Shown here: positions 1 to 12,000 of the stretch, piece by piece
Position numbering within the stretch: the first letter of the stretch is position 1
Layout of the letters: each line of letters starts with the position of its first letter
Assembly: GCF_026012015.1 (NCBI RefSeq)
Contig: NZ_BRXR01000001.1
Span: 3,260,728 to 3,324,727, forward strand
Length of the DNA: 64,000 bases
Direction: 5' to 3'
Source of the DNA: Clostridium omnivorum
GTDB lineage: Bacteria > Bacillota > Clostridia > Clostridiales > Clostridiaceae
Position numbers and translations under genes: made by a program
The notes under the pieces: model-generated
The model's database searches: none
What the model saw: only the letters and a program-made list of their open reading frames with translations
Told to the model about the DNA's origin: nothing

Positions 1-3000
1 CAATTTAATCACCCTGGATCTACTTTTGGTAACTTTGCAAACTTTGCTTATTATGATCCTCAGATAGATGATAAAGTTAATCTTTTAGAAGTAGGTAATG
101 GTGAAGGTACTGTTGGTTCTGGAGGGTATTTCCAGTCTATTGATCAGTATATTTTAGCACTAGACAAAGGCTGGCACGTAGCTCCAACTAACAATGGAGA
201 CAATCATAAAAAAGCTTGGGGAACATCCAACACTTGTGCAACTGTTGTTTATACAAATGATTTTACAATGGCTGGAATCTATCAAGCTATGCGTGACCGC
301 TCTGTATGGGCAACTGAAAATAAAGATTTAGATGTTGCTTATCATTTGAATGATGGAACAAACACTTACAGCATGGGTGCTATTTTAGATGTAGCTCCTG
401 CTACTGCTAATGTTACAGTAACAGCTAAAAACAAAAATTTAGGAAAAGAAACTAGTAATATTGCTTCAATTGAGCTTATAAGCAGTGGCGGAAAAGTGGT
501 AGATAAAATCAAATACGCTGCTGGAAATAGTGATGTTACTTACACATATTCAATGACAACACCCGCTGCTGGTTATTATTTTGCAAAGATTACTGATAAT
601 CAAGGTTTTGTTGCAGTAACTGCACCAATTTGGCTTGGTTCAGCTCCAAAGGTTGGAATAACTTCTGTTGTTAATGATACAGTAATGCCTGTTACTACAG
701 AGGCTATGAAATTAACAACTACTTTCTTTAATAATGAAACAAAAGCTGCTACACTTAAATCTATATCATATACTGTAGATGGAGATGCTTCAGCTAACAA
801 AAATTATGATCTTAATAAAGATATAGCATCACTTGGAAGTGTTACTCATGAATTTAGCTATACTCCAACAACAGCTGGAGATAAAACAGTAAATATTAGT
901 GCTGTTATTACAGTTAATGGGGTAGATACAACTTATACTGCTACGAGTACAATGAAAGTTGTGGATATTAATAAAGTATTGTATGTAGGACTTGACGCTG
1001 CTCATGGTAACGAATATGTGAGTGGAGGAGATTATCCTGATTCAATGGCTAACATGATGACACTTGCAGCAAAGAATAGTGTAAGAGTAGTACAACTTAA
1101 GACTTCACAAGATTTAATTAACGCTTGCAACAATCCTAAATATAAAATGATGATTTTAAATGCACCATCAAGAAAAAATGCTGCTGCATGGCCAAATCCG
1201 ACAAACTATACTGCTGATGAAATTGCAGCACTTAAAGTTTTTTCAGAAAACGGAAACACACTTGTATTTGGAAATATTGCAGACTATGGAGAAGCTTCAA
1301 ATGGTGATACATCAGATCCACAAAAGCATATGGCTGGACTTCAAAATGATGTATTGACTGCTATAGGTTCAACTTTGCGTGAAAGCGATGACGAAGTTAT
1401 GGACGATGATAATCATAGTGGAACACAGGCATTTAGATTGCTTCCAACTGAACTTAATATGTCTAATCCGTTGATGCTGGGAGTTGTAAATGGACAAACA
1501 TATAGCCAATTTTCAGGTTCTACTATTTATGCTGTAGATCCAAAAACAGGCGATAGAACTTCAACACTACCAACAACTGTTAGTCCGCTTGTTTATGGTT
1601 TCCCAACCACATATTCAGCTGAATGCGATAATGATAACTTTGGATATGGTACAGATAAAGCTACATTCCCATTTGTTGCTGTAGGAAAAAATAAAACAGA
1701 TAAAGGAATGAACAATGCAGATGGTCTATACATTCCTAAGTATGTTAATCCAAATAGTAGTTTTGCAACAAATCCAGAAGAAAAACTACTAGCAGCATCT
1801 GAAAACGTAGTTCATTCTAATGGTAAAACTTCATTAGTTGTTGTGGCTGGTGGTTCCTTCATGAGTAACTTTGAAATACAAGTTACTTTGGAAAATACTG
1901 CAACATTACCATATGCTAACTACAACATAATGGATAACCTTTATAAAAATGTTAACCCATTAACCATAACAAGTATTGCTGATGCAAAAAATTTACCTGA
2001 TGGAACAGAAGTTGTAATCGAAGGTACAGCTACTAGTGAAATAAATACTCAAAGTACAAATACTGATACAAACAAAGGTTTCTTTGACTGTATTTATGCA
2101 CAAGATGCAACAGGCGGTATTAATTTGTTCCCAGTTGCTTCAGGTGTAAAAGAAGGACAAAAGGCAAGATTTTTCGGTAAAATTGCACATTATCAAGGTG
2201 AAGTAGAGTTAACAGTTAGCAAATTTACTATTTTAGATGAAAACATCAATAAAATAGCACCTACTGCTCTTACTTCAAAGGATTCAATGCTGCCAAGCAA
2301 TACTGGACTTTTAATAAAAACTCAAGGTATTGTGTCAAATATTATAAAAGACAATGACGGAACTATAAATCAATTTACTATTAACGATGGAACTGGACCT
2401 GCTATTGTATTCATCAATGGATACATCACAAAGGGAACATCACTTTCATTCGTTAAAGACGGTGCATTTGTTTCTGTTACAGGCTTAGCTTCTATCGGTG
2501 AGGTTTCAAGTGATTCAGATATGCACCCAAGAATAAGAGTTAGAGACCGTGCTGAAATAGTTAGTATTCCAAAAGCATTGACAGGAATACAAATTACAAA
2601 ACAGCCAACAAAGACAGAATATGTAGTTGGACAAAGCTTAGATTTAACAGGATTAGTTGTTACAGGAACATATAATGATGGAACATCAGCTCCAGTAGAA
2701 ATTACATCCTCAAATATAAGTGGATTTGATAGCACAACTGAAGGAACTAAAACAATAACAGTAACAGTTGAAGGAAAGACAGCAACCTTCAATGTAAAAG
2801 TAATAGCAAAAGCATTGACAGGAATAGAAATTACAAAACAGCCAACAAAGACAGAATATGTAGTTGGACAAAGCTTAGATTTAACAGGATTAGTTGTTAT
2901 AGGAACATACAATGATGAAACATCAGCTCCAGTAGCAATTACATCCTCAAATATAAGCGGCTTTGACAGCACAACTACAGGAACTAAAACAGTAACAGTA

Positions 3001-4674
3001 ACAGTTGAAGGAAAGACAGCAACCTTCAATGTAAATGTAATAGCAAAAGCATTGACAGGTATAGAAGTTACTAAGCTGCCAACAAAGACAGAATATGTAG
3101 TAGGACAAAGCTTAGATTTAACAGGACTAGTTGTTACAGGAACCTATAATGATGGAACAAAAGCATCTGTAACAATTACACCTGCAAATATAATTGGCTT
3201 TGATAGTTTAACTACAGGAACTAAAATAGTAACAGTTGCATTTGAAGGAAAGACAGCAACCTTCAATGTAAAAGTAATAGCAAAAGCATTGACAGGAATA
3301 GAAATTACAAAACAGCCAACAAAGACAGAATATGTAGTTGGACAAAGCCTAGATTTAACAGGATTAGTTGTTACAGGAACATATAATGATGGAACATCAG
3401 CTCCAGTAGCAATTACATCCTCAAATATAAGCGGATTTGACAGCACAACTACAGGAACTAAAACAGTAACAGTAACTGTTGATGGAAAGACAGCAACCTT
3501 CAATGTAAATGTAATAGCAAAAGCATTGACAGGAATAGAAATTACAAAACAGCCAACAAAGACAGAATATGTAGTAGGACAAAGCTTAGATTTAACAGGA
3601 CTAGTTGTTACAGGAACTTATAATGATGAAACATCAGCTCCAGTAGCAATTACATCCTCAAATATAAGCGGATTTGACAGCACAACTACAGGAACTAAAA
3701 CAGTAACAGTAACAGTTGAAGGAAAGACAGCAACCTTCAATGTAAATATAATAGCAAAAGCATTGACAGGAATAGAAATTACAAAACAGCCAACAAAGAC
3801 AGAATATGTAGTAGGACAAAGCTTAGATTTAACAGGACTAGTTGTTACAGGAACCTATAATGATGGAACATCAGCGCCAGTAGCAATTACATCTTCAAAT
3901 ATAAGCGGATTTGACAGCACAACTGCAGGAACTAAAACAGTAACAGTAACAGTTGATGGCAAAATAGCAGTCTTCTATGTGGAAGTAAAGGCAGCAGCTC
4001 CATCAGATAATACTAATTTAGATAACTATGATGGAGAAAAGATTATTGAACTTATTGGTAATGCTTCAACAAGTAAAGTTACAGTAGTTGCAAATACTAA
4101 TAAGACTGTTGACCAATCAGTATTTGAAGCAATGAAGGGAAAGAATAAGACTTTAGTAGTAAAAACACCAGTTGAGAATAATTCAGGTGTTACGGAAATA
4201 GAATTTACCTTTAATGGCCTTAATATGAAGGCAGAGGATGTTAAATCTTTCGATTTATCCTTAAGAGCTGTTCCTGAGCATAAAAATGAAATAGCAGCCT
4301 TAGATAAAGATGCTTTAATTTTATCCTTCAATGATAGTGGAAGTCTTCCTGGAATAACAAATGTTAGAATAAAATTAAGCAGTGCTTATACTTCATCAGA
4401 TAAGCTATATCTTTACTACTTTAATCCTAAAACTAACAAAGCTGAGCTAGTAGGAGGAGTATTAAGTCCTGATAAGGATGGGTATGTAACTGTTGGAATT
4501 AAACATTTCAGCGACTACTTTATCAGTGTAAAGGCACCAAGTGGGAATTCAACACTTGAAAACATGCCAAAGACAGGTTCACCTATTGATATGAATTTAC
4601 TTTTAGGATTAGGATTATTATTTATTGCTTCAGGTGCTTACTTTATATTTAGAAAAAAGCGTACAGTAAAATAA
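1..4674 (+). CDS. Cell-wall-anchored PHP-domain/Ig-repeat surface protein (5' end outside window)
   Basis: The reading frame is open from base 1, so the ATG at 268 is internal and the N-terminus lies outside the window. About 1557 residues remain. The first ~110 residues (FNHPG, then a G-rich stretch and GWHVAPTNN) look like the end of a PHP-type CehA/McbA metallohydrolase domain. They are followed by a CARDB/Ig-like segment, a glutamine-amidotransferase-like segment (from about base 970) and two OB-fold-like segments (about 1960-2570). Six Big_3-type Ig repeats of 79 residues come next, then a beta-rich domain. The C-terminus has MPKTG, a hydrophobic segment and a KKR tail, a sortase-substrate signal with Met in place of Leu. 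It is probably an extracellular phosphoesterase or nuclease on the cell wall; the substrate is unknown. Confidence 0.8.
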   Translation, partial: QFNHPGSTFGNFANFAYYDPQIDDKVNLLEVGNGEGTVGSGGYFQSIDQYILALDKGWHVAPTNNGDNHKKAWGTSNTCATVVYTNDFTMAGIYQAMRDRSVWATENKDLDVAYHLNDGTNTYSMGAILDVAPATANVTVTAKNKNLGKETSNIASIELISSGGKVVDKIKYAAGNSDVTYTYSMTTPAAGYYFAKITDNQGFVAVTAPIWLGSAPKVGITSVVNDTVMPVTTEAMKLTTTFFNNETKAATLKSISYTVDGDASANKNYDLNKDIASLGSVTHEFSYTPTTAGDKTVNISAVITVNGVDTTYTATSTMKVVDINKVLYVGLDAAHGNEYVSGGDYPDSMANMMTLAAKNSVRVVQLKTSQDLINACNNPKYKMMILNAPSRKNAAAWPNPTNYTADEIAALKVFSENGNTLVFGNIADYGEASNGDTSDPQKHMAGLQNDVLTAIGSTLRESDDEVMDDDNHSGTQAFRLLPTELNMSNPLMLGVVNGQTYSQFSGSTIYAVDPKTGDRTSTLPTTVSPLVYGFPTTYSAECDNDNFGYGTDKATFPFVAVGKNKTDKGMNNADGLYIPKYVNPNSSFATNPEEKLLAASENVVHSNGKTSLVVVAGGSFMSNFEIQVTLENTATLPYANYNIMDNLYKNVNPLTITSIADAKNLPDGTEVVIEGTATSEINTQSTNTDTNKGFFDCIYAQDATGGINLFPVASGVKEGQKARFFGKIAHYQGEVELTVSKFTILDENINKIAPTALTSKDSMLPSNTGLLIKTQGIVSNIIKDNDGTINQFTINDGTGPAIVFINGYITKGTSLSFVKDGAFVSVTGLASIGEVSSDSDMHPRIRVRDRAEIVSIPKALTGIQITKQPTKTEYVVGQSLDLTGLVVTGTYNDGTSAPVEITSSNISGFDSTTEGTKTITVTVEGKTATFNVKVIAKALTGIEITKQPTKTEYVVGQSLDLTGLVVIGTYNDETSAPVAITSSNISGFDSTTTGTKTVTVTVEGKTATFNVNVIAKALTGIEVTKLPTKTEYVVGQSLDLTGLVVTGTYNDGTKASVTITPANIIGFDSLTTGTKIVTVAFEGKTATFNVKVIAKALTGIEITKQPTKTEYVVGQSLDLTGLVVTGTYNDGTSAPVAITSSNISGFDSTTTGTKTVTVTVDGKTATFNVNVIAKALTGIEITKQPTKTEYVVGQSLDLTGLVVTGTYNDETSAPVAITSSNISGFDSTTTGTKTVTVTVEGKTATFNVNIIAKALTGIEITKQPTKTEYVVGQSLDLTGLVVTGTYNDGTSAPVAITSSNISGFDSTTAGTKTVTVTVDGKIAVFYVEVKAAAPSDNTNLDNYDGEKIIELIGNASTSKVTVVANTNKTVDQSVFEAMKGKNKTLVVKTPVENNSGVTEIEFTFNGLNMKAEDVKSFDLSLRAVPEHKNEIAALDKDALILSFNDSGSLPGITNVRIKLSSAYTSSDKLYLYYFNPKTNKAELVGGVLSPDKDGYVTVGIKHFSDYFISVKAPSGNSTLENMPKTGSPIDMNLLLGLGLLFIASGAYFIFRKKRTVK
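2575..3990 (+). repeat. Six tandem 237-bp repeats encoding bacterial Ig-like (Big_3) domains
   Basis: Units start near 2575, 2812, 3049, 3286, 3523 and 3760, an exact 237-bp (79-codon) period. Each begins ALTGIEITKQPTKTEYVVG or a close variant and contains GTYND and ISGFDS. The DNA is nearly identical between units, except that unit 3 is diverged in its second half (KASVTITPANIIGFDS). Near-identity at synonymous sites points to recent duplication or gene conversion. Confidence 0.95.
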
Positions 4675-4695
4675 GCATACTATTTTAAGCTTTTG

Positions 4696-4745
4696 GGCAT
4701 GTTCTAGAATTAATTATAATTCTAGGGCATGCCTCTTTTATTTTT
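4696..4745 (+). terminator. Rho-independent terminator of the surface protein gene
   Basis: GGCATG-TT-CTAGAATTA pairs across a short loop with TAATTCTAG-GG-CATGCC and is followed by a T-rich run (TCTTTTATTTTT). Confidence 0.85.
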
Positions 4746-4847
4746 AAAGTTAAATTATATATTTATAGTTACAATAGAAAGTTTATTTTTATAGTGCTAA
4801 AATAATCTATAGAATAATTTAAATATCATAGGAAGTGGGGGATTATT

Positions 4848-5696
4848 ATTAGTTACAAATTAATTTGCATTGATATGGATGGAACTCTTCTAAATAGTAA
4901 AAAAAGAATCAGTGACTACACAAAGGCCTCCATAAAGAAGGCTCACGATATGGGAGTACATATTGTTGTAAGTACAGGAAGACTGTATTCAGATGCTGAG
5001 GTTTTTTCAGATTTAATAGGTGTAAAATCTCCAATTATAGCTTCAAATGGTGCTGTAGTTAGAGGGATAGAAAAAAATGATATTATTCATAAGAGTATAT
5101 TTGGTGAAGAATTATGCAATAAATTATTAAACATTTTTGCAAAGTGCAATATACAGCCAATATTTAATACTCCAGAAAAAATATACACTGGAAGTATTAA
5201 ATATAAGCTGTTTATTGAACAAATCAAGCTTAAGGGTGCAATAAGTAAAAATGTTAAAATACAATATGTTTTCTCCTTAAAGCAGTGGAGCAAAATTTTT
5301 AGCCATGAAAAAAATAACATAGTAAAATGTGAAGTTATAACTATAGATAAAGAGAAGCTTCACCAAGTTGGAAAGGAATTAGAAAGCATTAAGGAATTAG
5401 AACTAGTAAACTCTACAGATCACAATATTGAAATTACTAGAAAGGGAGTTTCTAAAGGAAATGGTGCCAAAATCCTTTCAGATTATTTTAAGATAAAAAG
5501 AGAAGAAATCATTGCTGTGGGCGACAGTGGAAATGATGTTTCTATGATTGAATTTGCAGGTCTCGGAGTAGCTATGGGAAATGCAATGGAACAAGCAAAG
5601 CAAGTTGCTGATTATGTTACTGATACTAATGACAATGATGGAGTAGCAAAGGTCATTGATAAGTTTGTTTTACAGAAGGAAAGCCAAAGTGCATAA
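4848..5696 (+). CDS. Cof-type HAD-superfamily hydrolase, probable ATT start
   Basis: This is a cytosolic HAD-IIB (Cof/YidA-like) phosphatase of about 282 residues, acting on sugar phosphates or similar small phosphorylated metabolites. Motif I is DMDGTLLN and the C-terminal motif is GDSGNDVSMIEFAG, with an IIB cap between them. The first ATG (4875) falls inside motif I and would remove the nucleophile Asp, so translation must start upstream. The in-frame codons before it are ATT ATT ATT AGT TAC AAA, and no ATG, GTG or TTG lies between them and the GGAAGTGGGGG ribosome site (4831-4841). ATT at 4848 is 6 nt from that site and gives MSYKLICIDMDGTLL, a typical family N-terminus. It is flanked by terminators on both sides and so is likely monocistronic. 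Confidence 0.85.
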   Translation: MSYKLICIDMDGTLLNSKKRISDYTKASIKKAHDMGVHIVVSTGRLYSDAEVFSDLIGVKSPIIASNGAVVRGIEKNDIIHKSIFGEELCNKLLNIFAKCNIQPIFNTPEKIYTGSIKYKLFIEQIKLKGAISKNVKIQYVFSLKQWSKIFSHEKNNIVKCEVITIDKEKLHQVGKELESIKELELVNSTDHNIEITRKGVSKGNGAKILSDYFKIKREEIIAVGDSGNDVSMIEFAGLGVAMGNAMEQAKQVADYVTDTNDNDGVAKVIDKFVLQKESQSA

Positions 5697-5784
5697 GTAT
5701 TTATTACTTAAAAGCAAATTAAGAATATCATTTTGATTTAATCTAACTTTACTAAAATTACTATAGCTTTGAGATTACAAAAAA

Positions 5785-5829
5785 GGTGCCGTAAAACTTT
5801 TATAAAAGTTTTACGACATCTTTTTTTTT
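5785..5829 (+). terminator. Terminator after the HAD hydrolase
   Basis: GGTGCCGTAAAACTTTT and AAAGTTTTACGACATC form a long stem with two wobble or mismatch positions, followed by nine T residues. Confidence 0.9.
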
Positions 5830-5975
5830 CAAGAGCAGATGAAAAACTCCACTCTGTAGAAGCAATTATAAAGCGATAAGGAATAGGGTGGAAATTCAAC
5901 ATATTAATGTTAGAAAATAAAATTCGTGACTATTTTTGTCTAGAAGTTTTATTTTTTAATGGTTAAGAAATAATA

Positions 5976-6037
5976 TTTACAATTATGGAAAATAAATGTT
6001 AAAATATAAGCAAATGTAAAACATAAGTTTTACATTT
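5976..6037 (+). promoter_or_regulatory. Promoter and 5' palindrome of the RHS toxin gene
   Basis: TTTACA (5976-5981), an 18-bp spacer and TAAAAT (6000-6005) form a sigma-A-like promoter. The expected start point lies at a perfect inverted repeat with 11-nt arms, AAATGTAAAAC (6012-6022) and GTTTTACATTT (6027-6037), around an ATAA loop. It could be an operator or a 5'-terminal mRNA hairpin. The remaining ~150 bases back to the terminator show nothing recognisable. Confidence 0.5.
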
Positions 6038-6062
6038 TTAAATAATATAAGGGGGAAATAAA

Positions 6063-9000
6063 ATGAAAAAAAGGGGGCACCAAAGAATATTAGCCAGTTT
6101 TCTTACGCTAATATTAATAACAGGATTGATTCCTGAAAAAGCTAGTTCGGTAGAAGTAGCAAATAGTGGAGCGGTGGGAATTTCTACTGAAAAATTAATA
6201 GTTAAGGAGCTTACAGAAAAAAGACAGGAAAATGCGAGATTTTTTTTGAACTCGGATGGCTCAGAAACAGCTGTTATCTACAATACTAAAGTAAATTATA
6301 GAAGTGGAGATGCATATCAGAGGGTAAGCAATAATTTAATACAACCAGCTGCTCAGTACATGGAATCTGGCTTTACTTATAAAAATGAAGCTAACGACTT
6401 TAATGTTTATTTTAAGGATAACATAGCTAAAGAGTCACCTGTGCAATTAGAATTTGGAAACTACCAAGTAAGCTTGACTCCAATATCAGCAAATGGAAGC
6501 AATGTATTGCTTGGTACAACTTATAGTTCATCGCAGCTAACAGCTCAAAATACTAGCATAAGCAGCATAGATGAGAAAAATAAACAACTTCCAGCGAACA
6601 TAAATCAGTATGTTAATCCTGTAGTAAAAGATTCTATAGAATATAAAAACGTATATGGAGAGGGAAGTAGTATTCAATATCAACTTATTAATTCTGGAAT
6701 TAAAGAAAATATAGTTTTAAATGCGTATAATAACACTAATAAGTTTGAATTTAATTTGAATCTCAAAGGTCTTAAACTAGAAAAAAAAGAAAATGGACCT
6801 ATTATTCTTAAAGATGCTGTTACAGGAGAGATAAAAGGGGGAATGCCTCTTCCATTTATGGTGGATTCAGCAGAAAATGAACATTACTCAGAGAACATAC
6901 AGACATACATAGAAACAAAAAATGAGGTAGAGGGCCGTTATAAATTAATATATATAGTTGATGAAGAATTCTTAAAAAGTGCTGATACAGTATATCCTGT
7001 TACAATAGATCCACCTATAGTAATACAAGGTTCAAGTTATAATGTTACTCGTGATGCCTATGTAGAAAGTAAGTATCCAGGCAGCAATTATTGGACATCA
7101 GCTCAACTAAGAGCAGGTTATGACAAAACTACAGGAACAGCACGTTCTTATGTTAAATTTCCTAATTTGCCAAGCTTGGGGAACGCTACTATTACTGGCG
7201 CTTGGTTTGCAGCAGTTGGTACAAATGAAAACTTGGATAAAGGAAACAATGCAACAATCGAAGTGAGAAAACCTAATAGTAATTGGGATTCATCAAATAT
7301 AACTTGGAATAATGCGCCTAGCTATGGAGAATGTATCGATTCCACTGCAGTTAGTTCACCTGACTGGTATTATTGGAATATTACCAGTGTAGTAAGTGAT
7401 TGGTATAAGGGCAGTGTAAACTATGGACTAGTGTTGAAAGATAAAAATGAGACCTGGCAGTATAGAAGGTTTTCTTCTTCTGATGGACAATATCCACCAG
7501 CTTTAATTATTAACTATATAAGCCCAGTTACCACATTAAGGTCTGCTGCCTATGGAGGGGCTGCTAATTCACAGAATGGGTATGTTAATTTGACCTGGAA
7601 TGCAGTTTCTGGAGCTAAAGGATATTATGTAGCAATATTTAATGGACTTGAGTACCAGTATTTTGATGTAGGTAATGTGACAAGCTGGACAACTAAAGGC
7701 CAAGGAATATGGCCTGAAGCTGGAGAAATAGCTAAAGGAAGGTATCAGCTTCATAAAGATAAATTAGGCGTAGAACTTCCAAATGATCCAGTAAATTGTT
7801 ATAGAGTATCACCAGGTGATGCTGTGTACAAATCTCAGCATTTTTACTATTTTAGAGTGATGCCTTATAATGATGGCGGATATGCCAACATAGATAGTTG
7901 TAATTGTGAAAAGGTGTATATTCCAGATACATCTAGTCCTGAAGGTATTCAAACAACCAGTATTAAAGTAAATAATAATCCGGCTATAAACGAAACCAAT
8001 GCATGGCAGCTAAAGTTAACTTGGACTATTCCTAAAGACTTACCTGAGGGAAAAAAAGAGGATGGCACAAGTTTAGCAAGCGGCATACAAAAGTATAAGG
8101 TTAGATTGATACAAGTTAATAGTAATAGCGTAGTAAAAGAGGCAGAAGTAACTTCTGGCACTACAGAGTATTTATTTAATAATGTGGCTGACAACTATGA
8201 GTATAAAGCTGAAATATATGCTTATGATAATAATGGTAATTATACTATAAGTGCTAAAGCTGCAGGTCCTGTTATAACTGGAGATAGAACACCTCCTACA
8301 GTACCTTCAAATGTATCAATAAGTAGGTCTTCGGGTAAACTTGGAGATATTCCTTCAATTACCTGGGCAGGCATAAAGGATGAAAAGGGATTATCCTCAG
8401 TGCAATATAAGATTAACAATAATGGTTGGGTAGATATAGGTAAAAATACTGAAGGTGGAAGTGTTGATATTAATTGCAGTTATCTTCAGGAAGGTAATAA
8501 TATTATATATGTAAGAGGAATAGATAAGCAGGGGAATATAGGGGAAAGTAAAGCTGTATATTACAAGCTAGATACCAAGTTGCCTTCTATAAATATTACA
8601 AGTCCAAAGGATATGCAGATAATAAATGGACAAATAGGAATTAATGGGGAAATATATGATGAAAATATTAAAGAATGGAAAATTGAATATGGATATGGAA
8701 GAACTCCTAGCTCCTTTACTACAGTTAGTGCTGGAACTGCCAATTCACCAGAATTAAACTATATATTAGACGTAAGTGGCTATTTAACCGGTTTGTATAC
8801 TATTAGGATAACAGCAAAAGATATTGCAAATAACGCAAGTGTAAAGCAAGTTACAGTTGATAAAAGTAATAAAATAGCTTTGGAATCAACTCTAAATATT
8901 ACACAGCCCATTAAAGGACAAACTTTAAATAATATTATGACTCCAGTAAAATATGCTTTTTTAAATGGAAGCAGTATAGATGGTTTAAAAGGGAAACTGT

Positions 9001-12000
9001 ATATAAATTCCATGCTATATAAAGAACAAAGTGCTAGCACGGATATTCTGCAGATAAATGCATTAGATTTTAAAGAGGGCAGTGAAAATAATATATATGT
9101 AGATGCTTTTAACTCTGACGGGAAAAAATTTAGCAGTGAAAGCAGCTATTATATTAAATCAACTAAAGGATTGAAAGATATTCTGTGGACTAAACAAGAC
9201 AATATAGTATTATCACCTGCCATTACTCTAGAGTATGTAGATGATACAAGTAATAATGGATTTCTTGAAGGACAGGTTGAGTTTGAAAATGAAGTTCAAG
9301 CTATTACCCTTAATGATGATGTTTATAGATATGGAAGTACTACTACTTCAGTGAGTTCGAGTGGAGACCCAACTGGTGAGCCTGTAGATTCACAAATAAA
9401 TTATAAGATTTCTTGTGATAATGGCATAACGTGGAAAAGCATATGGCCAAATAATAAGGCGTTTTTAGATAAGCCTAATAAAAAGATAAAAATTAGAGTT
9501 AGTTTGACTATGGCTGAAATTCCATCAAAATATACCACTGCATTACTCCAAAATAAACTGAGTATATATAAGTTTGTTCCTAAGATTTTTGATATTAATA
9601 TTACTGGTCTATTTGATTGCATACTTGATGATAATTTTAGTAACATGAATAAAATTAATAGTAGTACTATTAATTCTGTGAGCATAAGCAGTGAAGGAAT
9701 AAAATTAATAAACCCTCAGTCTACAACTAGCAATTCATCATTGTCGACTAAGGTAGTTGGAAGTGTTCAAGCAAAAAAAATAGAGTTAATGGAATCTGTG
9801 TCAAAAGTTAGAGTTGAAGCGCAAGAAATAAGAGGCTCAGGAGAAATATTTTACTATATATCCTCTGATGAAGGGGTAAGCTGGCAAAAAATTAATTTAA
9901 ATGAAGATACTAATCTAAATAAGGCTAGCAATAAACTGATTTTAAAGGCAGAACTGTCAGCTCCTACCGGCGCTGTAAGCCCAACAATAAAGTCATGGAG
10001 GTTAATAGAACTTGATTGCAAAAGACTTACCACAAGTAATACTTTTAAAGTTCAGCTTCTAGATATACCACAAAACCTAGAAGCAACTCCAAAAGTAAAT
10101 TATACTACCTTGTTAAGATGGCAATATGATTTGTTAAAGATTCAGCAAGGAGTGAGGTTTAATGTTTATAGAAGTACAATACAAGGGTTTACACCTTCAA
10201 AAGAAAATTTAATTGCATCTAATATTACTACAACTTACTATAACGACTATAACATTAATTATGGTCAGAAATTCTATTATAAAGTTACTGCAGTTAAAGA
10301 TTTCGAAGGCCAGAAGGGAAGAGAAAGCTGCAGCTCAAATTCTGCTCTAGCTACCATTGTGGATAAAAATGAGCTGGATAAAAGACTTGGGCTAGAGGAC
10401 TATTGGGCGGCATCTCAGTTTAGGACTGGTGCAGGTTCAGGCTTTATAAATCTAACTAGCGGTAATCTTTGTTATGAAGGTACGGATTTTGTGTATCCCT
10501 CCCCTAAACTGGCAATGGTTTTAAGGAGAACCTATAATAATCAAGCTACTTCAAAGTCATCCTTTGGAATTGGTTGGGACTTTAATTTTAATACAAATTT
10601 ATTAAAAGAATATGATGTTACTGGAAAAATAGTACAAGCTCTTATATTAAAGGATGGAGATGGAACAACCCATAGATTTAAAATAAGAGCAGATGGTACC
10701 TATGAAAGTCCTAAGGGTTCTCACATGGAGCTTACGCAAAAAACTAATGGAACTTATGAAATTAGACGAGAGGATAATATAACTTATGTATTTGATAGTT
10801 CCATGAACTTAAAGCTGTTTAAAGATGATTTTGGAAATGCTTTGAATATTACTTACAACGGACGTGGTAATATTGACAGTGTTTATGATAACTATAATCA
10901 TAAAATAAGTTTTTTTTATGAAAATAAAAATATAGATTTAGTTTCAAGCATAGTAGACCCCTCAGGAAGAGTATTTCACTATGAATATAACAGTAATGAA
11001 AAGCTTGAGAAGATGTATATAATTATAGAAAATAATCAAGTTTATTCAGAGACCTATTTATACGATAAGAATAATAATATTGAAAAGGTTATAGGCCCTA
11101 AAAATCAGCAGACAACAAGCTTTCAGTATTATGATAATGGTACTGTTAAGAGATTTACTGATCCTAAAAGTGAATATATTGATATTCAGTATGCTCCACA
11201 GGTGAACGCTGCTATATTTACAGAGGGGGAAACCACGCTCGTATCAAATAGAAATGTAAAAGCTTCTTTTAAATACAATGTGGAAGGTAATCTTATTGAA
11301 ACAGTAGATCCATTATTAAACCACACTTATTATGAAGTTGATAGCGATTATAATACAAGAGCTATGAAGTATTATAAAAAAACTGATGATAAAAGTGAAG
11401 AAATTAAATATTCCTATGATTATGATAGTAAAGGTAATATTATATCTATAACTGATCCAGAATTAAATCTTACAGAGTTTAAGGATTATAATAAATTTAA
11501 TGAACCCAAAAAGATTATTAAAAAGGGTATAGAAGACGGTAAGGAAGTCATTATTGAGACTAACTATAATTACGATGATAATAATGGTAATTTATTGACT
11601 TCAACAGATTCAGAAAATAGAGTGACAACCTATGACTACTATAGTAATGGATTAATAAAGAGTTCCACGGATAACTTCAATAATAAAACTGAGTACATTT
11701 ATTATGAGGAAGGAGCTTATAAAGGAAAGCTTAGAAAAACAATAGAACCTTTAGGAAAGGTAACAGAAGTAACGGAGTACGACAAGCAGGGTAATGCAAC
11801 AAAAATAATAACCTATGATGCAAATAATCCTAGTAAAATAGAGGATTCAATTGGGGCTTTATATGATATCCTAGGCAGAAAGACTAGGACTATATACCAA
11901 GATAACCAGTATGATGAGTATGAGTATGACTTAAATCATAACCTTGTAGCTAGTTATGATAGGGATAAAGTGCCTACAATATATGGCTATGATGATTTAG

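Noticed and set aside
2370-3503. Minus-strand frames of 219 and 119 codons
   Set aside because: They are antisense shadows of the Ig repeats; their internal repetition mirrors that array.
2575-3990. CRISPR array
   Set aside because: The 237-bp periodic units are coding repeats without short spacers.
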